A stretch of DNA of 64,000 nucleotides from Candidatus Gastranaerophilales bacterium (GTDB lineage Bacteria; Cyanobacteriota; Vampirovibrionia; Gastranaerophilales; Gastranaerophilaceae), in assembly GCA_944325525.1 (NCBI GenBank), contig CALVAK010000002.1, positions 62,001 through 126,000 on the forward strand, given 5' to 3'. The position numbers and the translations under genes were made by a program. The notes beneath the pieces are model-generated. The model was given only the letters and a program-made list of their open reading frames with translations, did no database searches and was not told the DNA's origin. Below are positions 35,509 through 44,154 of the stretch, in pieces. The stretch's first letter is position 1. Every line of letters starts with the position of its first letter.

Positions 35509-38178
35509 ATGAAAGTCAGTTTATTTTCTGAATTCGGGAGTAATGGTATATCTTTGCCAAATAATAGCAAATTTAATAATGTTAGTATCAGTCCTGTTGA
35601 CATTAATGACGTAAAGGAAAATAAAAACTCTCCTGCAAAGAAAATGAAAGCGGCAATGCCATACATTGTGTCTGCAATTTCTATTCCTGTTACTACACTC
35701 ATTGCTTATAAAGTCGCATCCAAAAACACTTCTAAACTTAAAGCTGACATTGAAAATCTTACACGAGAAATTGCAAAACTCAATGTGTTAAGAGAAGAGC
35801 AAGCTGCAAGAACAGTACAAAATATTGATAAAAGTTCAGATATTGCAAAAAAAATGAACACGCAAGTTTGGTCTGTATTGTTAGCTATTGCAGGATTTGG
35901 AGGAGGACTTAAAGCGGCAAGTTTGTCAGATGATGACAAAGATGAAATTTCCAAACGTGCTGCCGAAAGAATTACTAACATTGATAATAACTCACAAAAG
36001 GCTGTTTCTGTTTCTCAGCAGGCACTGGCCGCTAATGCTAACAGTTTAAGTTCTAAATATACAGTTAATATAAACGGTATTCAACTTTTAAAAAATACAG
36101 ATTCCTTAAATAAAAACGAGCAAAAATACAGAAAAGCAATTGAAACAATTCAAACTGCTGCACCGGAGAGATTATATAATGCTCCATCAGTTAAACCTAT
36201 TAATAAGGAACATCCTACATTATGGTCTGTTACGTCAGAGTTTGCTCCGGTAAAAGAAGGCGGCCTAGGGTCAGTTCCTGTTGAAATTCAGAACAATGTG
36301 ACAAAGCTCGGTATTAATATCCCGACATTCATTCCTATGTATCAGCAAAAAGGACTGGCAAGTTTTAGAGAAGAAAATGGAAAATATTTCTACAGATATA
36401 AAGGTAAAGAGTTTGAACTTAAAAAGGCTGTTTCGTTTAAGCTCGACACATATCAGGCTGGAAAATCAAAAACGGAAGATGTAGAAATATTCGTCAATGA
36501 AACAAAGGATGATAATGGAAACATTAAGCAGTTAATTTTTATAAAAAATGACAATTATTTTAACGGTACAATTTATCAGGCAGGAGAAAAAACAGAAGAA
36601 CCCGAAAAATTTGCATTTTTCTCTAAGGCTGTATATGAACTTGCAAAATCTAAATTTGATATTAACAGTATAAAAAATCTTGTTGTAGTTGACAAGGAAG
36701 TATATGATTCAATAAAAACGCCAGATGCAATGGTATTAAATGATTGGCAGGCTTCGCCTTGTGCTGCTCTTACAAGGTATAAAGCACCGATGGAAAATGC
36801 ATTCGGACAGTTGAGTGATGATGCTGCAAAAAAATTATCTGAAATGAGAATTATTACTATTGGTCATAATACAATGTATCAGGGTTCAACGCAAAATAAC
36901 AATGATAATGTTCAAAGAAAAGAAGCGACTACAAATATTTTAAATACGTTGTTTGATAATTTCGCCTATGATATCGTTTCAAATGCAAAAACAGATGCGA
37001 GTGTGCATAACCCTCAAGATAGCGGATTAAAAAATCTTGATAATGTTTTAATTATGAATATTGATGACGAAAATGCAAACCATACTAATTTATTAAATAT
37101 GGGTGTATGCCTAAGTGATTATTTCCATCCAGTATCACAAAATTATGCAGAAGAAATTGTTTCTGATAATCACCCGGAACTGGCAGGAGAAGTAAGATGG
37201 GCTTTGACTCAAAAGAGTAAAGCCGGTTCATTAGTCGGGATAATTAACGGTAATGACTTTAATAATCTTTCTATAGAATCAAAAAAAGGAGTTATAAAGA
37301 AACAGACCGGTCTTGATTTTAAAACTTACTCAAAATCTTCAAACATTACAGAGTTAATGAATGCAAGAAAGTACAATAAACTGCTTTTTTATAATGATTA
37401 TATGTTGCCATTTTCACAAAAAAATAACTTAAGTGACACTTCTTCTAAAACAGAGAAAATAAGAAATCTCACTCCTAACTTGGAGCTTGTTGACAGTAAA
37501 AATAATTCAAACATACCTGAATTGACTGATGAAGAATTAATTTCTACTCCGATTATTTCATCAGTTGGCAGATTAGTATCACAAAAAGGAATTCCTGTTA
37601 TGACAGGAGCAATAAAATTATTATTTGATAATTGGGAAAAAGACTTCCCGGGTAAACCAAAACCAATTTTCTATATAGCCGGTCAAGATGGTGAAGGCGG
37701 TATACAAAGAAAGTATATTGAAAATCTTAAAAATGAAGTGTTGAAAGAAGAAGATTCTAACAGAATTGTTTTTGCACACGGTTTTGCACCAATGGCTGCG
37801 ATGACTGCCGGTTCTGACTTTTTCCTTCTTCCAAGTATTTTTGAACCATGCGGATTAACACAAGGTGAGTCATTTGCGGTTGCAACTCCGGTTATAGGTA
37901 GTTCAGTCGGAGGTATTGTTGATACTGTTAACAGAAACGGTAAAAATAATGGTATATTGACGAATGCTTCTGAACCTTTATCATCAAAAACTTTTTATAG
38001 TGCAATGAAAGAAGCATTAAATATATACTTTAACAATCCTGCCAAATATCAAAAAATGGTAAAAGACTCAATAGATGAAGACTTTAGCTGGATACAACCA
38101 GGCAAAAAAGGTCCTGTTTTTGATTATCTTGACAAAATAGGTATTGAAAGAAGTAAGCTGCCTGAAGTATTTAATTAA
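35509..38178 (+). CDS. glgA: Glycogen synthase (GT5) with membrane-anchored N-terminal extension
   Basis: The 889-residue protein carries a GT5 catalytic pair of Rossmann domains from about residue 236, with VTSEFAPVKEGGLGSV (241-256, the ADP-glucose-binding KxGGL motif) and a C-terminal half containing SVGRLVSQKG, YIAGQDGEGG and the signature PSIFEPCGLTQGES. It makes alpha-1,4-glucan from ADP- or UDP-glucose. The first about 230 residues are unusual: two hydrophobic segments (about 50-69 and 119-137) around a charged coiled-coil (about 72-115). Typical GlgA is about 480 residues, and a GT5 insertion is also present. GGAG at 6 bases favours ATG 35509 over a GTG at 35497. Confidence 0.85.
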   Translation: MKVSLFSEFGSNGISLPNNSKFNNVSISPVDINDVKENKNSPAKKMKAAMPYIVSAISIPVTTLIAYKVASKNTSKLKADIENLTREIAKLNVLREEQAARTVQNIDKSSDIAKKMNTQVWSVLLAIAGFGGGLKAASLSDDDKDEISKRAAERITNIDNNSQKAVSVSQQALAANANSLSSKYTVNINGIQLLKNTDSLNKNEQKYRKAIETIQTAAPERLYNAPSVKPINKEHPTLWSVTSEFAPVKEGGLGSVPVEIQNNVTKLGINIPTFIPMYQQKGLASFREENGKYFYRYKGKEFELKKAVSFKLDTYQAGKSKTEDVEIFVNETKDDNGNIKQLIFIKNDNYFNGTIYQAGEKTEEPEKFAFFSKAVYELAKSKFDINSIKNLVVVDKEVYDSIKTPDAMVLNDWQASPCAALTRYKAPMENAFGQLSDDAAKKLSEMRIITIGHNTMYQGSTQNNNDNVQRKEATTNILNTLFDNFAYDIVSNAKTDASVHNPQDSGLKNLDNVLIMNIDDENANHTNLLNMGVCLSDYFHPVSQNYAEEIVSDNHPELAGEVRWALTQKSKAGSLVGIINGNDFNNLSIESKKGVIKKQTGLDFKTYSKSSNITELMNARKYNKLLFYNDYMLPFSQKNNLSDTSSKTEKIRNLTPNLELVDSKNNSNIPELTDEELISTPIISSVGRLVSQKGIPVMTGAIKLLFDNWEKDFPGKPKPIFYIAGQDGEGGIQRKYIENLKNEVLKEEDSNRIVFAHGFAPMAAMTAGSDFFLLPSIFEPCGLTQGESFAVATPVIGSSVGGIVDTVNRNGKNNGILTNASEPLSSKTFYSAMKEALNIYFNNPAKYQKMVKDSIDEDFSWIQPGKKGPVFDYLDKIGIERSKLPEVFN

Positions 38179-38197
38179 TTATACACTAATCAATATA

Positions 38198-38226
38198 TTG
38201 CAACACAACAGTAAATAATTTATCAT
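38198..38226 (+). promoter_or_regulatory. Promoter of a probably leaderless TPR-glycosyltransferase gene
   Basis: TTGCAA (38198-38203), a 17-base spacer and TATCAT (38221-38226) end 7 bases before the ATG at 38234. No Shine-Dalgarno is present. Confidence 0.6.
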
Positions 38227-38233
38227 ATATCTT

Positions 38234-40402
38234 ATGGATAAAGATTATGCTGAAAACCTAAATTCCGCATATAAGTTTCATATTGCGGGTGATTATATAA
38301 AAGCTAAGGATTTATACGAAAAATTAATCAATATTAACCCAGATGATGCTGATTTATTAAATTTATATGCTCAGCTAAATGTTACTCTTCGCAATTATGA
38401 TAAAGCTGCTGAGATATTTAATACAGTATACGAAAAAACAGGACTGGATGAAATATTAATGTGGCTTTCAAAAACGTATTTTCTTAAACAAGATTATACT
38501 AAAGCGGAAGAAACAATAAAAAAGATGAAAGTTCAAACAGAAGCTGCACTTAACATCCTTTCGTCGTGTTATATGTATAAGAAAGATTATAAAAATGCAA
38601 TTTCCTGCTATATGGCTTTATTAAAAATTTCAGATAGAAATTATATTTATTATTATAATTTATCATTATGCTGTAAGTTATTAAATAAATTAGAGGATTC
38701 ATTAAAATATGCATTAAAAGCTTATGAAATAAATCCTAATGATGTAGAAATTATGATACATGCGGCTTCTCTGCTCGAAAATTCAGGAGATATAGAAAAT
38801 GCAGCTGCTCTTTTAGTTAATGTATTTAATTTGAATCATAATACCGGCGTTCTGTATAAAGTTGCAATTCTATATAAAAAATTAAAGAAATACCATAATG
38901 CTGTTGAATGTTTTAAAGAGCTTTTGAAATATATGCCTGATGATAAAAAAATTATGCTAAATCTTGCATCTGTATATTCAAGTATAGATAAAATGGAAGC
39001 TTTAAAAATATATAAAAAATTAAATAAAATCTATCCTGATAATGAAGAAATACTTTTTGATATATGTTTAATTTATCAAAATATGATGGACTATAAAAAG
39101 GCATTAAGTTATTCTTTAAAGTTAACAAAGCTTTTCCCTGATGACTTTATATATTTTTCATTGTCTGCAGATATTTATATGGATTTATTTAATTATAAGA
39201 GTGCGGCAAAATATTATAAGAAAGCATTAAAACTTGCTCCTGAGGATGAATATTCAAATTGCGGACTAGCTTATAATTACTCATTATTAAACAATATGGA
39301 TAAAGCACTTGAAATACTAAATAAACTTCCAAAAACTGAAGCTGTAATCCAGGATATAACATTACTAAATTTAAAATCAGGTAATTTTAGAAAAGTTGAA
39401 AAAAATTACTATCTTTGGCTAACAAGACTTAAACAATATGAAAACACTGAGAAAAAAGCAAGAAAACTATTTTATAAGCTTAAAGTTGGTGATAAATATT
39501 CTATTACTGAGGATTTTTTTGCGGATTTCAGAAAGAAAATCACAGATAATAGTATTAAATATATAAAAAAATATATGAAAAAATTATGGGATAAAGAAGA
39601 TATCACTGATAAAACTGTTCTTGTTTATTCTGCACACGGTACAGGCGATGTTCTTTTTAGTTTAAGATATTTAAAACTACTTGTTAAAAAAGCTAAAAAA
39701 GTTATAGTTTCAGTTCCTGAATCATTAATAAGGCTAATTGAATATAATTTTCCGGAAGTTGAAGTTGTCTCGCAACAAAAATATATACCTTATAAACAAT
39801 ATGACTGTGCAACACCATTTATGTGCTTAATCTACAACTTAGATATGGATTTTACAAATATTCCTTATAGCAAAGGATACATTAAAGTTAGCAGAAAACT
39901 TATAAAAGAAAAATCAAAATTACCAATTTTTAATAACAATGATATAAAAATAGGTTTGTACTGGCAGGGAAATCCATCCATTTTGCCAAACAGGTCTGTA
40001 AAATTAAAAAAACTTTTAACTCTGTGTGATATTCACGATATAAAAATGTATTCATTTCAAATATCGAAAATAGATTTTGAGTCTCATGAAATACTAAAGA
40101 AAACGTATATTGAAGATGTTTCCTCATATATAAAAAATTATGAAGATACTGCCGCTTTATTAAAGAATATTGATATATTGATAACAATTGATACATCAAT
40201 TGCAAATCTTGCAGGAGCGATGGGAGTTAAAACATTTTTACTTCTCCCCTACGATCCTGACTGGCGTTGGTTCTTTGATACAAAAACTACACCTTGGTAT
40301 AATAGTGTGAGAATCTTCAAGCAGACCATTCCTAATGACTGGTCTGAGCCTATTTCCGCTATTAAAACTGAATTATTAAAAATAAAAAATCATGAATTAT
40401 AA
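38234..40402 (+). CDS. TPR protein with C-terminal GT9-like glycosyltransferase domain
   Basis: The 722-residue protein has about ten degenerate TPR units (to about residue 410) and a C-terminal glycosyltransferase-like domain (about 455-720) starting DKTVLVYSAHGTGDVLFSLRY, with WQGNPSILPNRS, the conserved ITIDTSIANLAGAMG and LLLPYDPDWRWFFD. This tail is the hallmark of TPR-linked GT9/heptosyltransferase-like enzymes seen in bacterial protein or glycan modification loci. The substrate is unknown; the TPR part may recognise a protein acceptor (inference). It overlaps the next gene, a paralogue, by 11 bases. Confidence 0.8.
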   Translation: MDKDYAENLNSAYKFHIAGDYIKAKDLYEKLININPDDADLLNLYAQLNVTLRNYDKAAEIFNTVYEKTGLDEILMWLSKTYFLKQDYTKAEETIKKMKVQTEAALNILSSCYMYKKDYKNAISCYMALLKISDRNYIYYYNLSLCCKLLNKLEDSLKYALKAYEINPNDVEIMIHAASLLENSGDIENAAALLVNVFNLNHNTGVLYKVAILYKKLKKYHNAVECFKELLKYMPDDKKIMLNLASVYSSIDKMEALKIYKKLNKIYPDNEEILFDICLIYQNMMDYKKALSYSLKLTKLFPDDFIYFSLSADIYMDLFNYKSAAKYYKKALKLAPEDEYSNCGLAYNYSLLNNMDKALEILNKLPKTEAVIQDITLLNLKSGNFRKVEKNYYLWLTRLKQYENTEKKARKLFYKLKVGDKYSITEDFFADFRKKITDNSIKYIKKYMKKLWDKEDITDKTVLVYSAHGTGDVLFSLRYLKLLVKKAKKVIVSVPESLIRLIEYNFPEVEVVSQQKYIPYKQYDCATPFMCLIYNLDMDFTNIPYSKGYIKVSRKLIKEKSKLPIFNNNDIKIGLYWQGNPSILPNRSVKLKKLLTLCDIHDIKMYSFQISKIDFESHEILKKTYIEDVSSYIKNYEDTAALLKNIDILITIDTSIANLAGAMGVKTFLLLPYDPDWRWFFDTKTTPWYNSVRIFKQTIPNDWSEPISAIKTELLKIKNHEL

Positions 40403-42413
40403 AGAATTATCAGATAAAGCATATCAATTACATTCACAGAATAATTTGCTTGAAGCTGAAAAATTATATTCTAGGCTTCTTGAAATTTCCCCTGAAGACG
40501 TAAATATATTAAATTTATATGGTTTATTATGCATTTCAAAACAAGATTATGAAAAAGCCGTTTCACTGCTCAGCAGAGCCGTTGTATTAAAAGATTCTGC
40601 ATATATTATTTCAAATCTTGCTAAAGCATATATTTCTAATGGACAGCCTCGAAATGCAATTAAACTCTTAAATCAAGCTCTTGAAAAAAGTCAGGATGAC
40701 GATATTTACTATTCTCTTGCAATAGCTTATAAAAAAAACAACAATATTAACAAAGCAATTGAATCATATAAAAAAGCCTTAGAATTAAATCCTGTCAATT
40801 ACAATGCTGCCTACAATCTTGCATTATTATATAAAGAAAAAAATGAGATTAATAATGCAATTGACATTTCCTTAAAGTGTCTCAAAATAAAACAAAATTC
40901 TGAAGAAATATACTCTCTTTTGTCTTCTCTGTACGAAGAGAATAATGATATTAATAATTCTATAAATTATTTAGAAAAGGCATCAGAACTTAATCCAAAA
41001 GAATTTATATATTTTTTCAATCTTGGAGTTTTATATTCAAAGATAGATGATACGTATAATTCAATAAAAAACTATTTAAAAGCACTTGAATTTAACCCTC
41101 GAAGTATTGAAACGCTTGTTAATCTGTGTATCATTTATAAGAAATCTGATAAAGAAACAGCCTTGAAATATATATTACGTGCTAAAGAAATTTCAAGCAA
41201 TGAAAGAAATGTTGTATTAAATCTTGCACAGTTATATAAAGATATGAACAGAAATGATGACAGTATTCAATTATTAATTGATTTTCTAAATAAAAACCCG
41301 AACTCACATGAGGCATATTCACTTTTGGCGATAAATTATATGGATAAAGGGATATATGATGAAGCTCTTAAGTTATATAATAAAGCAATTGAACTTAGTC
41401 CTGACAATTTAAATTATTTGCATGGCAGGGCTGCTGCACTAAAATACTCAGGAAAAAAAGAAGAAGCAAAAAGCATTTTCGAATATATTTGTAAAAAAAT
41501 ACCGGACTCAACAAACGCAGCGGTTTCTTTAGGAATGCTTTATCTTGAAGAAAAAAATTTTAAAAAGGGTATGCCCCTATATTCTAAAAGAAGTTTAGAC
41601 ACAACATTTTCAAAAATATTTAATAACAAAGTCTGGAGTGGCGAAGAGAATATAAGAGATAAAACAATTTTAGTTTATTCAGACTGCGGTCTTGGTGATA
41701 GCATAATGTTTTCAAGATATTTAAATATACTAAAAAATTATTCAAAAAATATTATTTTTCAAACAGATATTGAATTAGTTGAAATATTTAAAAATTCGTT
41801 TCATGGTATTAATATTGTTCCGAAATCAGTTGAAATTACAGATTTTGATATTGTTATTCCGTCAATGAGTCTACCATTGATGTTAAATATAGATTTTACA
41901 GATATTCCGTATCCTGACGGATATCTTTCTGATGATAAAAGCTTGACCGAAAAGTATAATAAGTCATCTATTTTTAATACCAATTTAAAAAAAATAGGAG
42001 TATGTTTCCAGGGAAATAAAAATATATTCAAAAACAGAGCCATTCCTGTTGAAATAGTAAACAAAATATTTAATACTGATAAATTTTCATTCTATTCTTT
42101 TCAAAAAGAAGATGAGCATATTATTAATTCTAATGTCAAAATACTTGCCAATTATATGATAACATACAATAATACAGCATCACTTTTAAAAAATATTGAT
42201 CTTTTAATTACAATTGATTCATCAATTGCTCATATGGCAGGAGCACTAAATGTAAAAACATTTTTATTGCTTCCTCAAACCTCCGAATGGCGTTGGTTTA
42301 ACAGTAAAGATTATACACCATGGTATAATAGCATAAAGATTTTTAAACAAAATTGTGCCAACGATTGGGAAAGTGTTATAGACAGAGTTATAATTGAACT
42401 TAACAAATTATGA
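40392..42413 (+). CDS. TPR protein with C-terminal GT9-like glycosyltransferase domain, paralogue
   Basis: The 673-residue protein has at least eleven TPR units (about 1-390), better conserved than in its upstream paralogue, then the same C-terminal domain: DKTILVYSDCGLGDSIMFSRYL, CFQGNKNIFKNRAIP, ITIDSSIAHMAGALN and LLLPQTSEWRWF. The GLGD-S motif at the start of the domain is closer to the canonical GT9 form than the GTGD of the first copy. The ATG lies within the end of the preceding gene, and its own stop overlaps the next gene by 4 bases (ATGA), so the three are one operon. Confidence 0.82.
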   Translation: MNYKELSDKAYQLHSQNNLLEAEKLYSRLLEISPEDVNILNLYGLLCISKQDYEKAVSLLSRAVVLKDSAYIISNLAKAYISNGQPRNAIKLLNQALEKSQDDDIYYSLAIAYKKNNNINKAIESYKKALELNPVNYNAAYNLALLYKEKNEINNAIDISLKCLKIKQNSEEIYSLLSSLYEENNDINNSINYLEKASELNPKEFIYFFNLGVLYSKIDDTYNSIKNYLKALEFNPRSIETLVNLCIIYKKSDKETALKYILRAKEISSNERNVVLNLAQLYKDMNRNDDSIQLLIDFLNKNPNSHEAYSLLAINYMDKGIYDEALKLYNKAIELSPDNLNYLHGRAAALKYSGKKEEAKSIFEYICKKIPDSTNAAVSLGMLYLEEKNFKKGMPLYSKRSLDTTFSKIFNNKVWSGEENIRDKTILVYSDCGLGDSIMFSRYLNILKNYSKNIIFQTDIELVEIFKNSFHGINIVPKSVEITDFDIVIPSMSLPLMLNIDFTDIPYPDGYLSDDKSLTEKYNKSSIFNTNLKKIGVCFQGNKNIFKNRAIPVEIVNKIFNTDKFSFYSFQKEDEHIINSNVKILANYMITYNNTASLLKNIDLLITIDSSIAHMAGALNVKTFLLLPQTSEWRWFNSKDYTPWYNSIKIFKQNCANDWESVIDRVIIELNKL

Positions 42414-43774
42414 TTGCCGGTGAAGAATATACTGTAAATATTGAAAAAATGATAAACGGAGGAAGCGGTCTTGCAAGAGTAAATAATTTCCCTGTGTTTA
42501 TTGAAAATGCATGCTGCGGTGATACTTTAAGAATAAAAATTAAAAAAATTAATAATTCTTATGCTACAGGAGAAATTGTTAGAATTGAATCGCCTTCTAA
42601 ATCCAGAATTAAACCGCAATGTGCACTTAGTGGAGTTTGCGGAAGTTGTGACTGGCTTCATATTGCATATGAGGAACAATTACTTCAAAAGAGAAATATA
42701 GTTTTTGAAACAATAAAAAAAATTACGGGTAAAGATTATAAAATTAATAGCACAATTGCTTCACCTGAAATAAAAGAATATAGATGTAAAGTTCAATATC
42801 CGGTTTCCCAAAGAAAAACAGGAAGAATTGTTGCAGGTTACTACAAAAAAAATTCTCATGAGTTGATTAATATTAAATTCTGCCCGATGCATAATCCACT
42901 AATTAGCAATATATTAGAATTTATTAAAGATAATGCTCAAAAGCTTAATATTGATGCTTATAATGAAAAAAAACATAAAGGTTTAATCAGGCACATTGTT
43001 TTTCGTGAATCATCATATAATAAAGATATTATAATTATTTTTGTTATTAATTCAGAAACAATTTCAGAAAAATTACTAAAACTTTCAAAACTTATATTAG
43101 AACATTTTTCTTTTATAAAAGGTATTTGTGCAAATTTTAATACCCAAAAAACTAATGTTATATTCTCAGACAAAACAAGTACAATATTTGGCAATGACTA
43201 TTATATTGAACAATTAGACAATATTAAATATAAAATCAGTGCAAATAGTTTTTTTCAAGTTAATCCTAAGTGTGCCAAAATTATTTTCAATACGGTAAAA
43301 ACATTAATTAACGAAAGAATTTCAATGCCAGAAGTTCTTGATGCTTATTCAGGAGTATCAAGTTTCGGAATATGGCTTAGTTCTATATCATCCTCTGTTA
43401 CATGTATTGAAGAGGTAAAATCCTCTTCCAATAATGCAATAGAAAATATAAAACTCAATAACTGTAAAAACATTACTATAATTAATTCTGATGCAGAAAA
43501 AGAGTTTGAAAGATTAGTAAAAAATAATGTAAAATTCGATGTATGTATTATTGATCCGCCAAGGAAAGGGTGTAATAGCGGGGCATTACAAAATTTGTTA
43601 AAATTATCCCGAAAATATCTTGTTTATGTAAGCTGTAATGTTTCTACACTTGCAAGAGATATGAAAATAATTACAGAATGTGACTTCGTACCAGAAGTAA
43701 TTCAACCTGTTGATATGTTTCCTAATACTTATCATACCGAAATTATAGTCTTGTTCAGCAAGAAAAATATATAA
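42410..43774 (+). CDS. 23S rRNA (uracil-C5)-methyltransferase, RlmD/TrmA family
   Basis: The 454-residue enzyme has an N-terminal TRAM domain, a 4Fe-4S cysteine set (Cys70, Cys76 and Cys79 in CALSGVCGSC plus Cys163 in KFCPMH), a Rossmann methyltransferase domain with LDAYSGVSSFGI, IDPPRKGC and the catalytic VSCNVSTLARD cysteine. These are the motifs of RNA uracil-C5 methyltransferases of the RlmD/RlmCD group. Which uridine is methylated (U1939, U747 or both) is not predictable. It is last in the operon with the TPR-glycosyltransferases and ends in a bidirectional terminator. Confidence 0.92.
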   Translation: MIAGEEYTVNIEKMINGGSGLARVNNFPVFIENACCGDTLRIKIKKINNSYATGEIVRIESPSKSRIKPQCALSGVCGSCDWLHIAYEEQLLQKRNIVFETIKKITGKDYKINSTIASPEIKEYRCKVQYPVSQRKTGRIVAGYYKKNSHELINIKFCPMHNPLISNILEFIKDNAQKLNIDAYNEKKHKGLIRHIVFRESSYNKDIIIIFVINSETISEKLLKLSKLILEHFSFIKGICANFNTQKTNVIFSDKTSTIFGNDYYIEQLDNIKYKISANSFFQVNPKCAKIIFNTVKTLINERISMPEVLDAYSGVSSFGIWLSSISSSVTCIEEVKSSSNNAIENIKLNNCKNITIINSDAEKEFERLVKNNVKFDVCIIDPPRKGCNSGALQNLLKLSRKYLVYVSCNVSTLARDMKIITECDFVPEVIQPVDMFPNTYHTEIIVLFSKKNI

Positions 43775-43803
43775 AAAAAAAAGAAGCTTAAAGCTTCTTT
43801 TTT
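43774..43803. terminator. Bidirectional terminator
   Basis: An AAGAAGCTT/AAGCTTCTT stem flanked by A-run and T-run serves the rlmD-like gene and the convergent RHH gene. Confidence 0.8.
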
Positions 43804-43824
43804 GATAAAACTTTGTCTTTTCTG

Positions 43825-44013
43825 CTAATCAAGAAGTGATTCCAAAATATTGGCATTTTTAATAGCAAGTGCATTTTCTCTTACTCTTTGCTTATGAATG
43901 TAAGTTCTTAATGCTTCACGGATTAATTCGCTTCTTGTTCTGTTTTCCCCTTCTGCAACTTCATCAATTTTGCTTAAAAATTCTTCGGGCATTGAAATCA
44001 AAACTCTAGCCAT
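43825..44013 (-). CDS. Ribbon-helix-helix (CopG-like) DNA-binding protein
   Basis: The 62-residue protein starts with the RHH strand ARVLISMPEEFLSKIDEVA followed by the two helices (RTRSELIREALRTYIHKQ), the fold of CopG/Arc repressors and many antitoxins. The open frame begins 6 codons earlier, but AGAGGA is placed for the ATG at 44011-44013. No toxin gene adjoins, so a stand-alone regulator is more likely. The C-terminus is a short tail ending LESLLD. Confidence 0.85.
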   Translation of the reverse strand: MARVLISMPEEFLSKIDEVAEGENRTRSELIREALRTYIHKQRVRENALAIKNANILESLLD

Positions 44014-44154
44014 ATATTTTCCTCTTTCCAATTACAGTCTTGTATATATATAAAAACAAAGATTTTGATAAAAATGCATAAAATGTATATATTTTTTATT
44101 TCTTCTGTAATATATCTTAATATATAAAAGTTAGGTATTAATTACAAAAATATA

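Noticed and set aside
43825..44013. Toxin-antitoxin pair with the RHH protein as antitoxin
   Set aside because: The flanking genes are rlmD-like and pcrA; there is no small toxin gene on either side.
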